Assembly (NCBI GenBank): GCA_001821795.1
Contig: MHOB01000022.1
Location: 1,811-8,996 of the forward strand
Length of the DNA: 7,186 nt
Source: Candidatus Ryanbacteria bacterium RIFCSPLOWO2_12_FULL_47_9c
Lineage (GTDB): Bacteria; Patescibacteriota; Minisyncoccia; Ryanbacterales; GWA2-47-10b
Reading direction: 5' to 3'
Shown here: one piece after another, positions 1 through 6,522 of the stretch
How the letters are laid out: each line of letters starts with the position of its first letter
Position numbering within the stretch: the stretch's first letter is position 1
Made by a program: the position numbers and the translations under genes
The notes under the pieces: model-generated
Databases searched by the model: none
What the model saw: the letters and a program-made list of their open reading frames with translations, nothing else
What the model was told of the DNA's origin: nothing

Positions 1-1
1 G

Positions 2-1387
2 CGCACATTTGTACAGAAGCCAAAAGAATCTATTCCACCGAAAGTGGCGCTTCCCGAACCTCACGAAAAATTACTCGACGCCCCGCATACGTCGGTGCCT
101 TATGATGAAATCAAACCGCGACAAATACCGATTTCGAAGGGCGTTTCGCCCCGGCAGCCCGTGGTGACAGATTCTCCCGCGCCGGAATTTCGTTCACGCG
201 AGCATATGTTTTCCGGCAAGCAAGAAGAAGCCGCAGCGCCAAAAAGCCCGATTTTATTACGGCCCAACATGGTGCCGGTCGGCCATAAAAAAACTTATGT
301 CGCCGCGTTTAGCATATTTGGCCTTATTGTGGCGTCCGCCGCGAGCGCAGGTTTTTGGTACTGGAGTGCCGTTCTGTATCCACAGAAGGTTGTAAAGGAA
401 GGTCTCGGTTCGCTTGCGACGATGAAATCGTTTGAGTACGATACAGAATTTTCGCTGCGCGTGGAACGGGATGCGAGCGGAACCGTGGGCAGGGCAGTCC
501 AACCATTTCTGCATCCAATGGCAAGTGTGCTCTATGGCATTGTGAGAGCCGAACAAAAGGATGGCCCCCCATCCTATACGTTCACCGTGCGTGCGAAGGG
601 GGCGGTGGACTATCATGATCAGAACAATCCAAGATATCAGCTTGTCCTTACCCTTGGAACGCGCTCGCTTTTGGGGTCGAATGTCGAATTCGAGAGTAAG
701 CTATCGGAGGGCGTATACTATTTCCGTTTTCTCGAGCTCCCATTTCTTGACTCTCGGGCGTTTTTTGGAGACGACGTTCCTACTTTCACAACAAAATCGC
801 TTGAAGAAAAATGGGTATCTTTTAATCCGGTTGCATTCCAGGAAGAATTCAACGCTTCCGTTGAGAAACTCGCCAAACTTGATCCGCGTTTTCAAGAATA
901 CATCATTAGCCCGGAACACGAACCCGATCTTATCACGCAGGATAAGATAAAGCAGATTCAGGATTTGTGGGATAAAAACAGTTTCATCTCGTGGGAGGAG
1001 AAGGTATTCCCAGAAGACGTGGATGGGGAGCTCACCTACCGCGTCAAGGGCAAACTGGATAGGGAAAAGCTTGTTTCGTTTCTCGAAGAAGCGGCAAAAG
1101 TTTCTGACGATGCTGAAAGGCGTGAGATTGTTGATGCGTTTGGTATGCTGGGGGATATTGAAATAAACGCTTGGATTTCCGAGAACACCCGACGCGTTGT
1201 AAAATTAACATCTCAAACTGCGCTTACTGATCCGCATAATCCCTCCGCGGAAATCACCGAGCTTCTTTTTGAAATACGCTTCTCGCACATCGATGAGCCG
1301 GTCAGTGTTGAGCTCCCGCATGATGCTTATGACCTTAAAAATATTCTCGATCATGTTTTTCCAGAACAAATCAAAAAGCCAAAATAG
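2..1387 (+). CDS. Single-pass membrane protein of unknown function (5' partial)
   Basis: I do not recognise this family. The frame is open to the left edge of the window. The first possible start inside it is a GTG at 44, which has no Shine-Dalgarno sequence, so the true start is probably upstream and the gene is given as partial. Numbering from the GTG at 44, residues 1-83 are proline-rich, charged and probably disordered. Residues 84-112 form one long hydrophobic membrane segment preceded by a His-Lys-Lys, giving a predicted cytoplasmic N-terminus. Residues 113-447 are a soluble, probably extracytoplasmic domain. It starts with a helix-like stretch and a 'MKSFEYDTEF' strand, a pattern loosely like the LolA/LppX lipoprotein-carrier fold, but that resemblance is only an impression. 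There are no cysteines or catalytic motifs that I can see. The stop lies three bases before ddl, so the two genes are probably co-transcribed. A role in the cell envelope is inferred from topology and neighbour only. Confidence 0.8.
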   Translation, partial: RTFVQKPKESIPPKVALPEPHEKLLDAPHTSVPYDEIKPRQIPISKGVSPRQPVVTDSPAPEFRSREHMFSGKQEEAAAPKSPILLRPNMVPVGHKKTYVAAFSIFGLIVASAASAGFWYWSAVLYPQKVVKEGLGSLATMKSFEYDTEFSLRVERDASGTVGRAVQPFLHPMASVLYGIVRAEQKDGPPSYTFTVRAKGAVDYHDQNNPRYQLVLTLGTRSLLGSNVEFESKLSEGVYYFRFLELPFLDSRAFFGDDVPTFTTKSLEEKWVSFNPVAFQEEFNASVEKLAKLDPRFQEYIISPEHEPDLITQDKIKQIQDLWDKNSFISWEEKVFPEDVDGELTYRVKGKLDREKLVSFLEEAAKVSDDAERREIVDAFGMLGDIEINAWISENTRRVVKLTSQTALTDPHNPSAEITELLFEIRFSHIDEPVSVELPHDAYDLKNILDHVFPEQIKKPK

Positions 1388-1390
1388 CGT

Positions 1391-2368
1391 ATGATGCGTG
1401 TTGGTGTAGTCATGGGGGGTCCTTCGAGCGAGCACGACGTTTCCATAATGTCGGGGTTGAATGTACTTCGCGCTCTCTCTGTTCTTGGACGGCACGAGGC
1501 ATACCCTGTTTATATTACGCAGAGTGGGGCCTGGTTGTTTGGGGATCGGCATGAGTGGTTGAGTCCTACTGAAGCAATTGGGCGGGTAGACGTGGTTTTT
1601 AACGCGCTTCATGGCGAGTATGGCGAGGATGGCACTATTCAGCAGATACTTGACCAGCACAGGATTCCTTATACCGGTTCGTGCGCGCTTCCTTCCGCGA
1701 TTGCCATGAATAAAGAAATGGCGCAAAATATTCTTGAGAAGCGCGGGCTCCGGATGCCGAAGAGTATTTGCATGACCGCACAAAATACTGACACCCGGCG
1801 GATTCTTGAGCTTGCAAGCCCACCGTGGATTATAAAGCCGCGGTCGCGCGGTTCTTCCGTGGGTGTCTCAAAAGTCAACACGTCTCACGACCTTCCTGAT
1901 GCGATTAAAAAAACCCTTTCTGTCGATACGCATTTTATCGCACAGGAATATATTCCCGGGCGTGAAGTGACCGCCAGCGTTCTTGAGAATACAGATGGCA
2001 CGGTGCGTCCTCTTGCCCCGATAGAGATTATCCCGCCCGAGAATGCCGATTTTTTTGACTATCAAGTAAAATACAACGGGAAAACAAAAGAGGTTTGCCC
2101 GGCCGAATTCTACGGGGCCATGGCGAAGCGCATACAAGATGTCGCGCTTGAAGCGCATGACGCACTCGGTCTTCGCCATTATTCGCGGACCGACATGATT
2201 ATAAAACCCGCTTCTTCTACTCGCCGGGCGCCGGAAGTATATGTGCTTGAAGTGAATACTCTGCCGGGACTCACATCTGAATCGCTTTTTCCCAAGGCGG
2301 CCCGCCACGCGGGACTCGAATTTCCACAGTTAATTGATCATATGATTTTACTCGCAAAAAGAGGATAA
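1391..2368 (+). CDS. ddl: D-alanine--D-alanine ligase
   Basis: This cytoplasmic ATP-grasp enzyme joins two D-alanines with ATP to make the dipeptide that MurF adds to the peptidoglycan precursor. At 325 residues it has the normal length. The N-terminal signature GGPSSEHDVS (residues 9-18) supplies the first D-Ala-binding glutamate (E14). LHGEYGEDG (73-81) and the Asn-Lys at 107-108 lead into the ATP-grasp fold. K149-P150 and the glycine loop RGSSVGV (153-159) bind ATP. EYIPGRE (186-192), K227-Y228, R266/D268 and E287/N289 match the nucleotide, Mg2+ and substrate residues of E. coli DdlB, and PGLTSESL (292-299) closes the D-Ala site. Tyr at 228, the DdlB Tyr216 position, fits D-Ala-D-Ala rather than D-Ala-D-Lac synthesis (inference). 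Two ATGs are adjacent (1391 and 1394) and no Shine-Dalgarno sequence is visible, so either could be used. The gene lies three bases after the upstream membrane-protein gene and nine before the next. Confidence 0.97.
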   Translation: MMRVGVVMGGPSSEHDVSIMSGLNVLRALSVLGRHEAYPVYITQSGAWLFGDRHEWLSPTEAIGRVDVVFNALHGEYGEDGTIQQILDQHRIPYTGSCALPSAIAMNKEMAQNILEKRGLRMPKSICMTAQNTDTRRILELASPPWIIKPRSRGSSVGVSKVNTSHDLPDAIKKTLSVDTHFIAQEYIPGREVTASVLENTDGTVRPLAPIEIIPPENADFFDYQVKYNGKTKEVCPAEFYGAMAKRIQDVALEAHDALGLRHYSRTDMIIKPASSTRRAPEVYVLEVNTLPGLTSESLFPKAARHAGLEFPQLIDHMILLAKRG

Positions 2369-2377
2369 TAATATCAA

Positions 2378-2842
2378 ATGCCAAATCCAAATATCATCCG
2401 CTATATTAACCAGTACCGGAACCAATACTCCGAGATTCAGCTGCGGCAAAAACTACTGGAAGCAGGATATGATTCGGGCGACGTTGATCGCGCGTTTTTC
2501 GATGCGCGCGCAACGGGGGGCGTTTGGAAGCGGAGGGGAATAAAGGTCCTGCAATTTATTTTGGGATTTGCGGCTGTTTGCGGGCTGTACTGGCTTGAAG
2601 TGGTGATTATGCTTGGAGTTGCTGACTATCTTTTTTCCTCTTATTATGGCTTTAGCCGGTTACTTACTTTTTTTGTCATTCTTTATCTCATCTTTTCTGC
2701 GGTTCATTTTTTTATCGCTTTCTTTCTCATTCGCCCGCGTTGGAAAGCCGCTTTCTGGGGAGTAGTGATTGGGCTTTTGGCCCCTGTGGTATTTATAGGC
2801 GGGGTATTGATTTTCCTATGGTTTGCGTTTCGGGGATTTTAG
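2378..2842 (+). CDS. Small membrane protein with helical N-terminal domain, three membrane segments
   Basis: This 154-residue protein has no family I can name. Residues 1-45 form a soluble, probably helical unit with the pattern 'I..YI.QYR..YSE.QLRQKLLEAGYDSGDVDRAF'. This resembles short helical modules common in uncharacterised Patescibacteria proteins, in which two or three helices end in 'ALLNAGW...DVD.A'; that comparison is from memory and unproven. Three hydrophobic segments follow at about 57-83, 93-118 and 124-151, with only short loops, so most of the protein is in the membrane. The ATG at 2378 is preceded by AAGAGGA at 2359-2365, a Shine-Dalgarno-like sequence with a rather long 12-base spacer that overlaps the end of ddl. 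The nine-base gap to ddl suggests one transcript. There are no catalytic motifs. It could be a regulator or partner of a membrane complex, but nothing in the sequence decides this. Confidence 0.85.
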   Translation: MPNPNIIRYINQYRNQYSEIQLRQKLLEAGYDSGDVDRAFFDARATGGVWKRRGIKVLQFILGFAAVCGLYWLEVVIMLGVADYLFSSYYGFSRLLTFFVILYLIFSAVHFFIAFFLIRPRWKAAFWGVVIGLLAPVVFIGGVLIFLWFAFRGF

Positions 2843-2855
2843 TATTTTACGGCCA

Positions 2856-2873
2856 TGATATACTAAAACGAGG
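2856..2873 (+). promoter_or_regulatory. Extended -10 promoter and overlapping ribosome binding site of the DUF2339/DUF3999 unit
   Basis: The 34-base gap before the DUF2339 gene contains TGA-TATACT at 2856-2864: an extended -10 element (TG one base before the hexamer) with five of six matches to TATAAT. There is no convincing -35 at the normal distance (TTTTAG at 2837-2842 is weak), which is tolerated when TGn is present. GAGG at 2870-2873, four bases... spaced three bases from the ATG at 2877, is a short Shine-Dalgarno sequence. Transcription would be expected to start near 2871, inside or just before this site, so the message would have almost no leader. Confidence 0.5.
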
Positions 2874-2876
2874 TCT

Positions 2877-4676
2877 ATGAGCGAAGAGATTCAGGACATA
2901 AAACAGCGGCTTGAGCGGATTGAAAAGGCGCTTGGTATTGTTGAGGCCGAGAAGCCGTATTTATTTGAAAGAATCCCTGCGCCGCCTACCGCGACTGGCG
3001 AAATACCTCCGCCGCCCCCGCCAACTGCGGGGAGTGAAGTGAAATCTACGTTTTTCTCTCGCGGTGCGGAAGATTTTGAGTCATACATCGGCCAGCGTTG
3101 GCTTGCGGTTGTCGGCATTGTTGCGGTTATCATCGGCGCGTCGTTTTTCCTGAAATACGCTTTTGACAACAATCTCATCGGAGAAACGGGCCGCGTTATC
3201 CTCGGGCTTTTGGGCGGTCTTGTCTTTGTTGGTTTGGGAGAGTATTTCTCCAAGAAATATGAAAAGTACTCGTGGGTTCTTTCCGGCGGCGGCATTGCGC
3301 TTTTCTATCTCTCCATTTTTGCTGCGTTTGCATACTATGATCTCATTGCCCAACTTCCGGCGTTTGCCTTTATGATTGTGGTCACCGTATTTGGCGGCGG
3401 GCTTGCGATTCGATACAGCGCTTTCCCGCTCGCGGTGGTTGCCGTGACCGGCGGTTTCTTGACGCCGTTCTTACTTTCAACGCCCGTTGATAATCAGATT
3501 GGGCTTTTCACTTATCTTGCGATCCTCAACTTTGGGATTCTCCTCATCGCTACGTTCCGCAACTGGCGCGCGCTCAATCTCATCGGACTGATAGGTACAT
3601 TTATTTCTTTTGGCTCATGGTTCGGATTTCATTACAACGATTCAAAGCTGTTTTTGACGGAACTTTACCTTATTGTATTTTTTGCCGAATATCTTTTCGC
3701 GACGATACTCGGGAATCTATTTTCCGAAGCGGAATCGCGCGCGGATGATCTTGGGCTTTTAACTCTCAATGCCGCGTGGTTTTACGGATGGAGTTATGGA
3801 TTGTTGCGTGCTGATTACGAGCCGTATTTGGGAGTGTTCACGGCGCTTATGGCGGCGCTTTATATATTTCTTGCTTATATCGCGCTTACTGCAAAAGCGA
3901 AAGATCGCAGTCTCGGTCTTTTCCTTGGGGCGATCGCGCTTATTTTCTTGACTCTTGTGTTTCCGGTTCAGTTTTCGGATCATTGGATTACCATTGCGTG
4001 GGCAGTCGAGGCGGTCATACTCACGTTCGTTGGATTTTCGCTTGGGCGTGAGGAGATTCGCTACGGCGCTCTTTTCGTTCTGGCCATTGCGCTTATGCGG
4101 CTTTTTGCGCTTGACACAAATATCCGGAGTATCGTAGATCACACGATATTATTCAACGTCCGTGTCATGACATATGTTGTCGTTATCGCGTCAGCGGTTG
4201 TCATGCAGGGCCTATACATGCGCGGCACGCCGTCTTCCGGAGAGAAAAATGCGGTTGTGGCGCTTGGGGCGCTTTGGAATATTCTTCTTCTTGCGATTTT
4301 GAGTCTTGAGGTCAGTGCGTTTTTTGAAAAGAAAATCGCGCTTCTGCGCGAGGCGGCGGTAAGTAAGGGAGAAAATTGGTATAACGTATATGATACCGGT
4401 GAATACCGAAGACTCCTCAACCAAGGAAATGTCTCGCTTTCAGTTCTATGGGCGCTCTATGCGTCGCTTGCACTTGTTGTGGGTATGATTCGAAAAAGCA
4501 AGTCAGCTCGATGGGGGGCCCTTATTCTCTTTGGGATAACGCTTGTTAAGGTATTCTTTGTTGATCTTGCGAGCTTACCGACGGTTTACCGCTTTATATC
4601 ATTTATGGTGCTTGGCGTTTTACTCCTCGCGGGATCATATCTTTATTACCGAAATCAAAAAAGACTCTCGTCATGA
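2877..4676 (+). CDS. DUF2339 family polytopic membrane protein
   Basis: This 599-residue protein belongs to the DUF2339 (COG5373) family of large predicted membrane proteins whose function is unknown. Residues 1-25 are a short coiled coil (heptads 'IQDIKQRLERIEKALG'), followed by a proline-rich linker with six consecutive prolines at 44-49. The family core begins with IGQRWLAVVGIVAVIIGASF (71-90) and continues into KYAFDN..IG..GRV at about 93-107. A glycine-rich 'SGGGIALFYLS' follows at about 136-146. Hydrophobic helices, at least a dozen by eye, fill the rest. The C-terminal family signature is clear: 'LVKVFFVDLASLPTVYRFIS' with K558, D563, Y571 and R572, then a last membrane helix and a basic tail. 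One larger polar loop lies near residues 480-516. The ATG at 2877 follows GAGG. The stop overlaps the start of the DUF3999 gene by four bases, so the two products are likely made together and may form a complex in the inner membrane. Confidence 0.93.
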   Translation: MSEEIQDIKQRLERIEKALGIVEAEKPYLFERIPAPPTATGEIPPPPPPTAGSEVKSTFFSRGAEDFESYIGQRWLAVVGIVAVIIGASFFLKYAFDNNLIGETGRVILGLLGGLVFVGLGEYFSKKYEKYSWVLSGGGIALFYLSIFAAFAYYDLIAQLPAFAFMIVVTVFGGGLAIRYSAFPLAVVAVTGGFLTPFLLSTPVDNQIGLFTYLAILNFGILLIATFRNWRALNLIGLIGTFISFGSWFGFHYNDSKLFLTELYLIVFFAEYLFATILGNLFSEAESRADDLGLLTLNAAWFYGWSYGLLRADYEPYLGVFTALMAALYIFLAYIALTAKAKDRSLGLFLGAIALIFLTLVFPVQFSDHWITIAWAVEAVILTFVGFSLGREEIRYGALFVLAIALMRLFALDTNIRSIVDHTILFNVRVMTYVVVIASAVVMQGLYMRGTPSSGEKNAVVALGALWNILLLAILSLEVSAFFEKKIALLREAAVSKGENWYNVYDTGEYRRLLNQGNVSLSVLWALYASLALVVGMIRKSKSARWGALILFGITLVKVFFVDLASLPTVYRFISFMVLGVLLLAGSYLYYRNQKRLSS

Positions 4677-5953
4677 AGAGGACTACTCTATTTTTCCTGT
4701 TTTTTCTCGGCGCGTATGCGTTCAATGCATATGCGGATTTTGATCGCGCTCTCTGGCAGTTTAAAAAACGGATCGAGGGCGTTTCGTCGCCCGGTTTTGT
4801 TCTCCTTGATCTCGATGAAGAAGTATTTAATGGAGCTAAAGAAAATTTTTCCGATATCCGTATTGTCAGCGACAATGGCGGTGAGGTTCCTTTTACGTTC
4901 GCGCCCCAAGGGGATCGGTCGCAGATTTCGAATTTGCCTGCGCGCATGTTTGACCTTTCGTTTCGCGAAGGCGAATCAACGGAATTTACGGTTGATCTTG
5001 GGAGCGCGGGACAATTTCACAATAACGTAACGATTGGGACTCCTTCTGAAAATTTTCGGCGCGTAGTTGAGATCGAGGGAAGCAACGACGCGAGCTCATG
5101 GAGGACGCTTACTAAAAAGGGACAAATATTTGATTTTACAGTTCGGGATGAACGCCCCGCGCACGTTGAAGATACCACCATTGATTACCCGGAGAGCACC
5201 GTGCGGTACTTGCGCGTTAAGATTCTTGATCACGGAGAGGATCCTCTGCGGGTGGAGGGGGTAACGGTTTCGCTTCATGTCAATACTGCCGCGAAAGAAA
5301 CGGTATTTCAGCCCGAGATTTCTGCTGTTGAAAATAGTAAAGACCAGGCGACCGAGATCATCGCTGATCTTGGAGGTAAGGGTATTCCGACGCGCAGGGC
5401 AAGATTCAGTATTGGGGGTGAAAATTTCAATAGGCGTGTTGATGTATCTGCAAGCAATGACCGTCAGAGCGGTTGGCGTTTTGTGGGAAGCGGAGTGGTG
5501 TTTCGCACCGATACTTCAAAATTCCAGGGGGAAAACATCGAATTTTACTATCCAGAAACGCAAACACAATTTCTTAAGTTTTCTATTTATAATCGTGACG
5601 ATCAGCCGCTCGATATCCGTGGGCTGCAAGTGTTTGGTGTGGTACGCACCCTTGTCTTTAACGCGTCAGAGGAAAGTTCGTACACGCTTTTTTATGGCAA
5701 TACTGAAGCGCGACGCCCTCAATACGACATCGAGCGCCTTTTTCCATATCTTGAAGAAGGGAGCATGAGCCGGGTATCTTTGGGGCCGCAAGAAAAAAAT
5801 TCCGACTACTCGCCCCCGCTTCCGCCGCTGACCGAGCGCAATAAATTTCTTTTACCAACAGCGCTTGGCGTTATTGTCGCCATACTTGCGTTTTTGCTTT
5901 TGAGACTTTTTACGAAAAAAATAGAACCCTTGTCCGACGGGCCGAAAGTGTGA
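4673..5953 (+). CDS. DUF3999-type exported, membrane-anchored protein with two tandem beta-sandwich-like repeats
   Basis: This 426-residue protein has a signal peptide (KR, a hydrophobic core at 4-20, and AYA|DF with cleavage expected after A21). It also has a C-terminal membrane helix at 393-412 followed by a short basic tail, so the bulk is predicted outside the cytoplasmic membrane. Residues 25-80 match the start of DUF3999 proteins in style ('VLLDLDEEVF', 'SDIRIVSDNGGEVPF'), and 'YTLFYGN' followed by 'RPQYDIERL' at 337-356 fits their C-terminal part. Family assignment is strengthened by the neighbour, since DUF3999 genes often sit next to DUF2339 genes. Two internal copies of about 100 residues (roughly 104-203 and 226-323) align: 'ENF.RRV', 'SND', 'W', 'YPE', 'L+.I...D.PL...G'. 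They look like galactose-binding or discoidin-like domains, which often bind sugars (inference). The ATGA overlap with the preceding gene indicates translational coupling; no separate Shine-Dalgarno sequence is seen. Confidence 0.85.
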   Translation: MKRTTLFFLFFLGAYAFNAYADFDRALWQFKKRIEGVSSPGFVLLDLDEEVFNGAKENFSDIRIVSDNGGEVPFTFAPQGDRSQISNLPARMFDLSFREGESTEFTVDLGSAGQFHNNVTIGTPSENFRRVVEIEGSNDASSWRTLTKKGQIFDFTVRDERPAHVEDTTIDYPESTVRYLRVKILDHGEDPLRVEGVTVSLHVNTAAKETVFQPEISAVENSKDQATEIIADLGGKGIPTRRARFSIGGENFNRRVDVSASNDRQSGWRFVGSGVVFRTDTSKFQGENIEFYYPETQTQFLKFSIYNRDDQPLDIRGLQVFGVVRTLVFNASEESSYTLFYGNTEARRPQYDIERLFPYLEEGSMSRVSLGPQEKNSDYSPPLPPLTERNKFLLPTALGVIVAILAFLLLRLFTKKIEPLSDGPKV

Positions 5954-5965
5954 GCCGGTAAACGG

Positions 5966-5994
5966 TTGTCCTCTTAATAAAATTCTGTTATTAT
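5966..5994 (+). promoter_or_regulatory. Promoter of tRNA-Ala
   Basis: TTGTCC at 5966-5971 matches four of six bases of the -35 consensus. A 17-base spacer follows, then TATTAT at 5989-5994, five of six to TATAAT, preceded by TG at 5986-5987 (extended -10). Start of transcription would be near 6001, only a few bases before the tRNA at 6004. Spacing, both hexamers and the downstream stable RNA all agree, making this the best promoter in the window. Confidence 0.72.
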
Positions 5995-6003
5995 GCTCGT
6001 GCC

Positions 6004-6074
6004 GGGCCCGTAGTTTAGTGGTAAAACGACCGCTTTGCATGCGGTAGCCGGGAGTTCGATTCTCCCCGGGTCCA
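6004..6074 (+). tRNA. tRNA-Ala (anticodon UGC)
   Basis: The sequence folds by hand into a full cloverleaf. The acceptor stem is GGGCCCG (6004-6010) with CGGGTCC (6067-6073). The D arm is GTTT/AAAC with a seven-base loop containing GG. The anticodon stem is ACCGC/GCGGT (6029-6045) with loop TTTGCAT, placing anticodon TGC at 6036-6038. The variable loop is four bases (AGCC), and the T arm is GGGAG/CTCCC with loop TTCGATT. G3 (6006) pairs with U70 (6071), the G-U wobble that is the classic identity signal for alanyl-tRNA synthetase, which confirms the anticodon reading. The discriminator is A at 6074 and the 3' CCA is not encoded, so it must be added by a nucleotidyltransferase. UGC can read all or most GCN alanine codons. 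The D loop and variable loop are slightly short. Confidence 0.97.
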
Positions 6075-6096
6075 AATCAAATTTGGTGGTGTTTGT

Positions 6097-6522
6097 TTGA
6101 AAAAATCAGATCGTAAAATGAAATTTATACAAAAATTTAAAAATATTCTAACTCCGCGCCTCCTTGTTATTTCGTTTCTTATTGTAGTCTTGATAGTTTC
6201 AGGGATAGTGCTCGTTAAAGAATACAGAGTGTTATACAAAATTGGTGTATTAAAACGTCCACAACATCCGAGAGAATTACCAGAAAAAATCACTATTAAT
6301 GATATCAAACCATGGATGACTTTTGATTATATAAACAAGCAATTCAATTTGCCGGATGGTTATTTCAAGGATGCTTTGAATATTAGTGACTCCGCCTATC
6401 CGAATCTGCCCATAGATAAATTTTTCAAGCGCGACCGGATAGATCCCAGAACTGCCGTAGAAAAAATTAGACGACTGATACTTGCGAGAAACTCCGAATC
6501 CCCGCAACCCACAAGTCGATGA
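6097..6522 (+). CDS. Small membrane-anchored protein of unknown function, coupled to DedA gene
   Basis: I do not recognise a named family. The longest reading begins at a TTG (6097), 11 bases after a weak GGTGGT; an ATG at 6118 gives a 134-residue version, and both keep the same domains. Using the TTG numbering, a basic N-terminus is followed by one strongly hydrophobic helix at about 21-41 (signal anchor). A soluble domain of about 65 residues follows (64-131): 'ITINDIKPWMTFDYINKQF' then 'LPDGYFKDALNI' and a helical basic end. The pattern 'I.PWMT..YI...F.LP..Y....L.I' looks like a small helical DNA-binding-like or adaptor fold, but I cannot assign it. The tail is polar (SESPQPTSR). Its stop overlaps the DedA start in ATGA, so the two proteins are made from one message. 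The gene is very A+T-rich (about 36% G+C), unlike the genes upstream of the tRNA. Confidence 0.8.
   Translation: MKKSDRKMKFIQKFKNILTPRLLVISFLIVVLIVSGIVLVKEYRVLYKIGVLKRPQHPRELPEKITINDIKPWMTFDYINKQFNLPDGYFKDALNISDSAYPNLPIDKFFKRDRIDPRTAVEKIRRLILARNSESPQPTSR

Noticed and set aside
257..616. Minus-strand open frame of 119 codons inside the first gene
   Set aside because: It is a shadow of the + strand frame; the product is basic and Cys/His-rich with no recognisable domain.
1205..1783. Long minus-strand open frame (192 codons) across the end of the first gene and the start of ddl
   Set aside because: It lies opposite two well-supported coding regions, has no family pattern, a composition rich in Arg, His and Asn, and no ribosome binding site.
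5955..5965. CCG-GTAAA-CGG repeat after the DUF3999 stop as a terminator
   Set aside because: The stem is only three base pairs and is followed by TTGTCCTC rather than a U run; it also abuts the tRNA promoter.
6067..6074. Encoded CCA at the tRNA 3' end (TCCA at 6071-6074)
   Set aside because: The CC pairs with G1-G2 of the acceptor stem and the A is the discriminator, so the CCA tail is not genomic.
6015..6308. Minus-strand open frame that runs over the tRNA and includes 'WTRGESNSRLPHAK'
   Set aside because: This peptide is the reverse translation of a tRNA gene, a familiar source of false proteins in databases.
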